A stretch of 64,000 bases of DNA from Arthrobacter sp. 35W (lineage in GTDB: Bacteria; Actinomycetota; Actinomycetes; Actinomycetales; Micrococcaceae). The DNA lies in NCBI RefSeq assembly GCF_000482545.1, contig NZ_KI519455.1:868001-932000 (forward strand). Reading direction: 5' to 3'. The notes under the pieces are model-generated. The model was not told the origin of the DNA and searched no databases. It saw nothing but the letters and a program-made list of their open reading frames with translations. A program made the translations under genes and the position numbers. Shown in pieces: positions 63,452-64,000 of the stretch; position 1 is the stretch's first letter; each line of letters starts with the position of its first letter.

Positions 63452-64000
63452 ATGAATTCGCGCACTGCACGCCACCGTGTACACCAGGACCCGCCCATCC
63501 GCCGCAGGCGCCGAGCCGGCGGCCGGACTTTGAGAGGACTCGCACTGCTTTCCGCAGCCAGCCTTTTCACCAGCCTTCTGGCGCCGGCCCTCTCGGCCCA
63601 GGCAGCCCCGGCCGACTCCTTGAACGTGGGGTTCAACGGTTCCCTTGTTGGCACCACGGCCTACACCACCACCGAGGGCGAATCCATGCACGGCGTCCTC
63701 CGCCGCGTCAATGGCAACGAAACCCAGGTGCCCGGCAAGGGTGTCCAACTGGCCGGCGGCACAGCGGGCATCCGCTACGTTCCCACCGATCTGAGCACGG
63801 GCACCGACACAGCGGACCGCGGCTTCCTGGGTGAAGTGAAGTTCACGCCCCTGGGTTCGGACAGCATGTCCACGCTGTTCTCCGCCGGCGGCAACTTCTA
63901 CATCCGCGCCCAGGGCGGCAAGCTGCGCTACGGCTTCGATTCACTGGCCGGCTCCACCTGGTCCTCCCACAAGGAGGAGGTGGACTATCCCACCCTGGGC
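63452..64000 (+). CDS. Secreted protein, 3'-partial (laminin-G-like N-terminal region)
   Basis: 183 codons run without a stop to the window edge. The N-terminus is very basic (IRRRRRAGGRTLRG) followed by a hydrophobic stretch LALLSAASLFTSLLAPA and cleavage-like AQAAPA, so it is exported; the Arg-rich region makes Tat export possible, but the motif is not canonical. The mature part reads as a concanavalin/laminin-G-like beta-sandwich (LNVGFNGSLVGTTAYTTTE ... FLGEVKFTPLGSDSMSTLF). GGAG precedes ATG 63452. The catalytic part, if any, lies beyond the window. The 295-base gap before it is AT-richer than the surroundings; I cannot define a promoter in it. Confidence 0.8.
   Translation, partial: MNSRTARHRVHQDPPIRRRRRAGGRTLRGLALLSAASLFTSLLAPALSAQAAPADSLNVGFNGSLVGTTAYTTTEGESMHGVLRRVNGNETQVPGKGVQLAGGTAGIRYVPTDLSTGTDTADRGFLGEVKFTPLGSDSMSTLFSAGGNFYIRAQGGKLRYGFDSLAGSTWSSHKEEVDYPTLG

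Overview
The window reads as chromosomal DNA of a high-GC Gram-positive actinobacterium, most probably Arthrobacter or a close relative in the Micrococcaceae. The reasons are the uniformly high GC in third codon positions, a DUF222/HNH endonuclease at the left edge, an actinobacterial-type biotin carboxylase fused to BCCP, a C-terminal LAxTG sortase signal, and many genes whose start codon lies 6-7 bases after a TAnnnT hexamer with no Shine-Dalgarno sequence (probable leaderless transcripts). I see no rRNA, tRNA, CRISPR array, transposase or prophage block. This looks like core and metabolic-accessory chromosome rather than an island.

Layout, left to right. 1-1.8 kb: 5'-partial HNH endonuclease followed by degenerate 60-bp tandem repeats. 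1.8-8.0 kb: complete urease operon on the minus strand (ureA-ureB-ureC-ureE-ureF-ureG-ureD) ending in a NiCoT nickel permease. 8.2-11.9 kb: DUF969-DUF979-DUF2891 operon with a GntR/FadR-type regulator gene. 12-17.1 kb: DUF2252, GNAT, DUF952/TetR and AraC/VOC pairs. 17.1-21.3 kb: 5-oxoprolinase operon pxpA, a fused pxpB-pxpC, and a biotin carboxylase/BCCP. 21.5-31.2 kb: thioesterase, S10 peptidase, heme oxygenase behind an iron box, two MFS permeases, oxidoreductases, an orphan excisionase-like HTH protein and an unrecognised ORF. 31.3-40.4 kb: a LysR-controlled catabolic cluster (aminotransferase, aldolase, D-2-hydroxyacid dehydrogenase // LysR // a second, divergent PxpA/B/C set, an MHS-type permease and an SDR). 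40.5-45.8 kb: Fic protein, PucR regulator next to alanine dehydrogenase, TetR and flavin reductase. 45.9-51.4 kb: a 1828-residue secreted sialidase plus GH20 hexosaminidase with a sortase signal. 51.7-63.2 kb: GerMN lipoprotein, aminotransferase, branched-chain 2-oxoacid dehydrogenase operon, HisC-like aminotransferase, holin-like membrane protein, a WXG100-like/lipase pair, purB and DUF2695. 63.45 kb to the end: a 3'-truncated secreted protein.

The most interesting signals are these. (1) The same 14-base sequence TTGTT(G/C)AACAATCT, containing a GntR-type dyad, lies upstream of both the DUF969/DUF979/DUF2891 operon and the pxp operon 10 kb away. This ties orphan transporter-like genes to 5-oxoproline metabolism and to the GntR gene beside them. 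(2) In the 31-40 kb cluster two promoters share a near-identical LysR-type box, all three Pxp-like subunits have lost hallmark motifs, and the enzyme set fits catabolism of a hydroxylated lactam or amino acid. (3) The canonical pxp operon carries every module of a urea-carboxylase-like biotin enzyme. (4) The branched-chain dehydrogenase promoter holds two nested dyads with one centre. (5) Several gene ends carry long, near-perfect palindromes with arms up to 31 bp.
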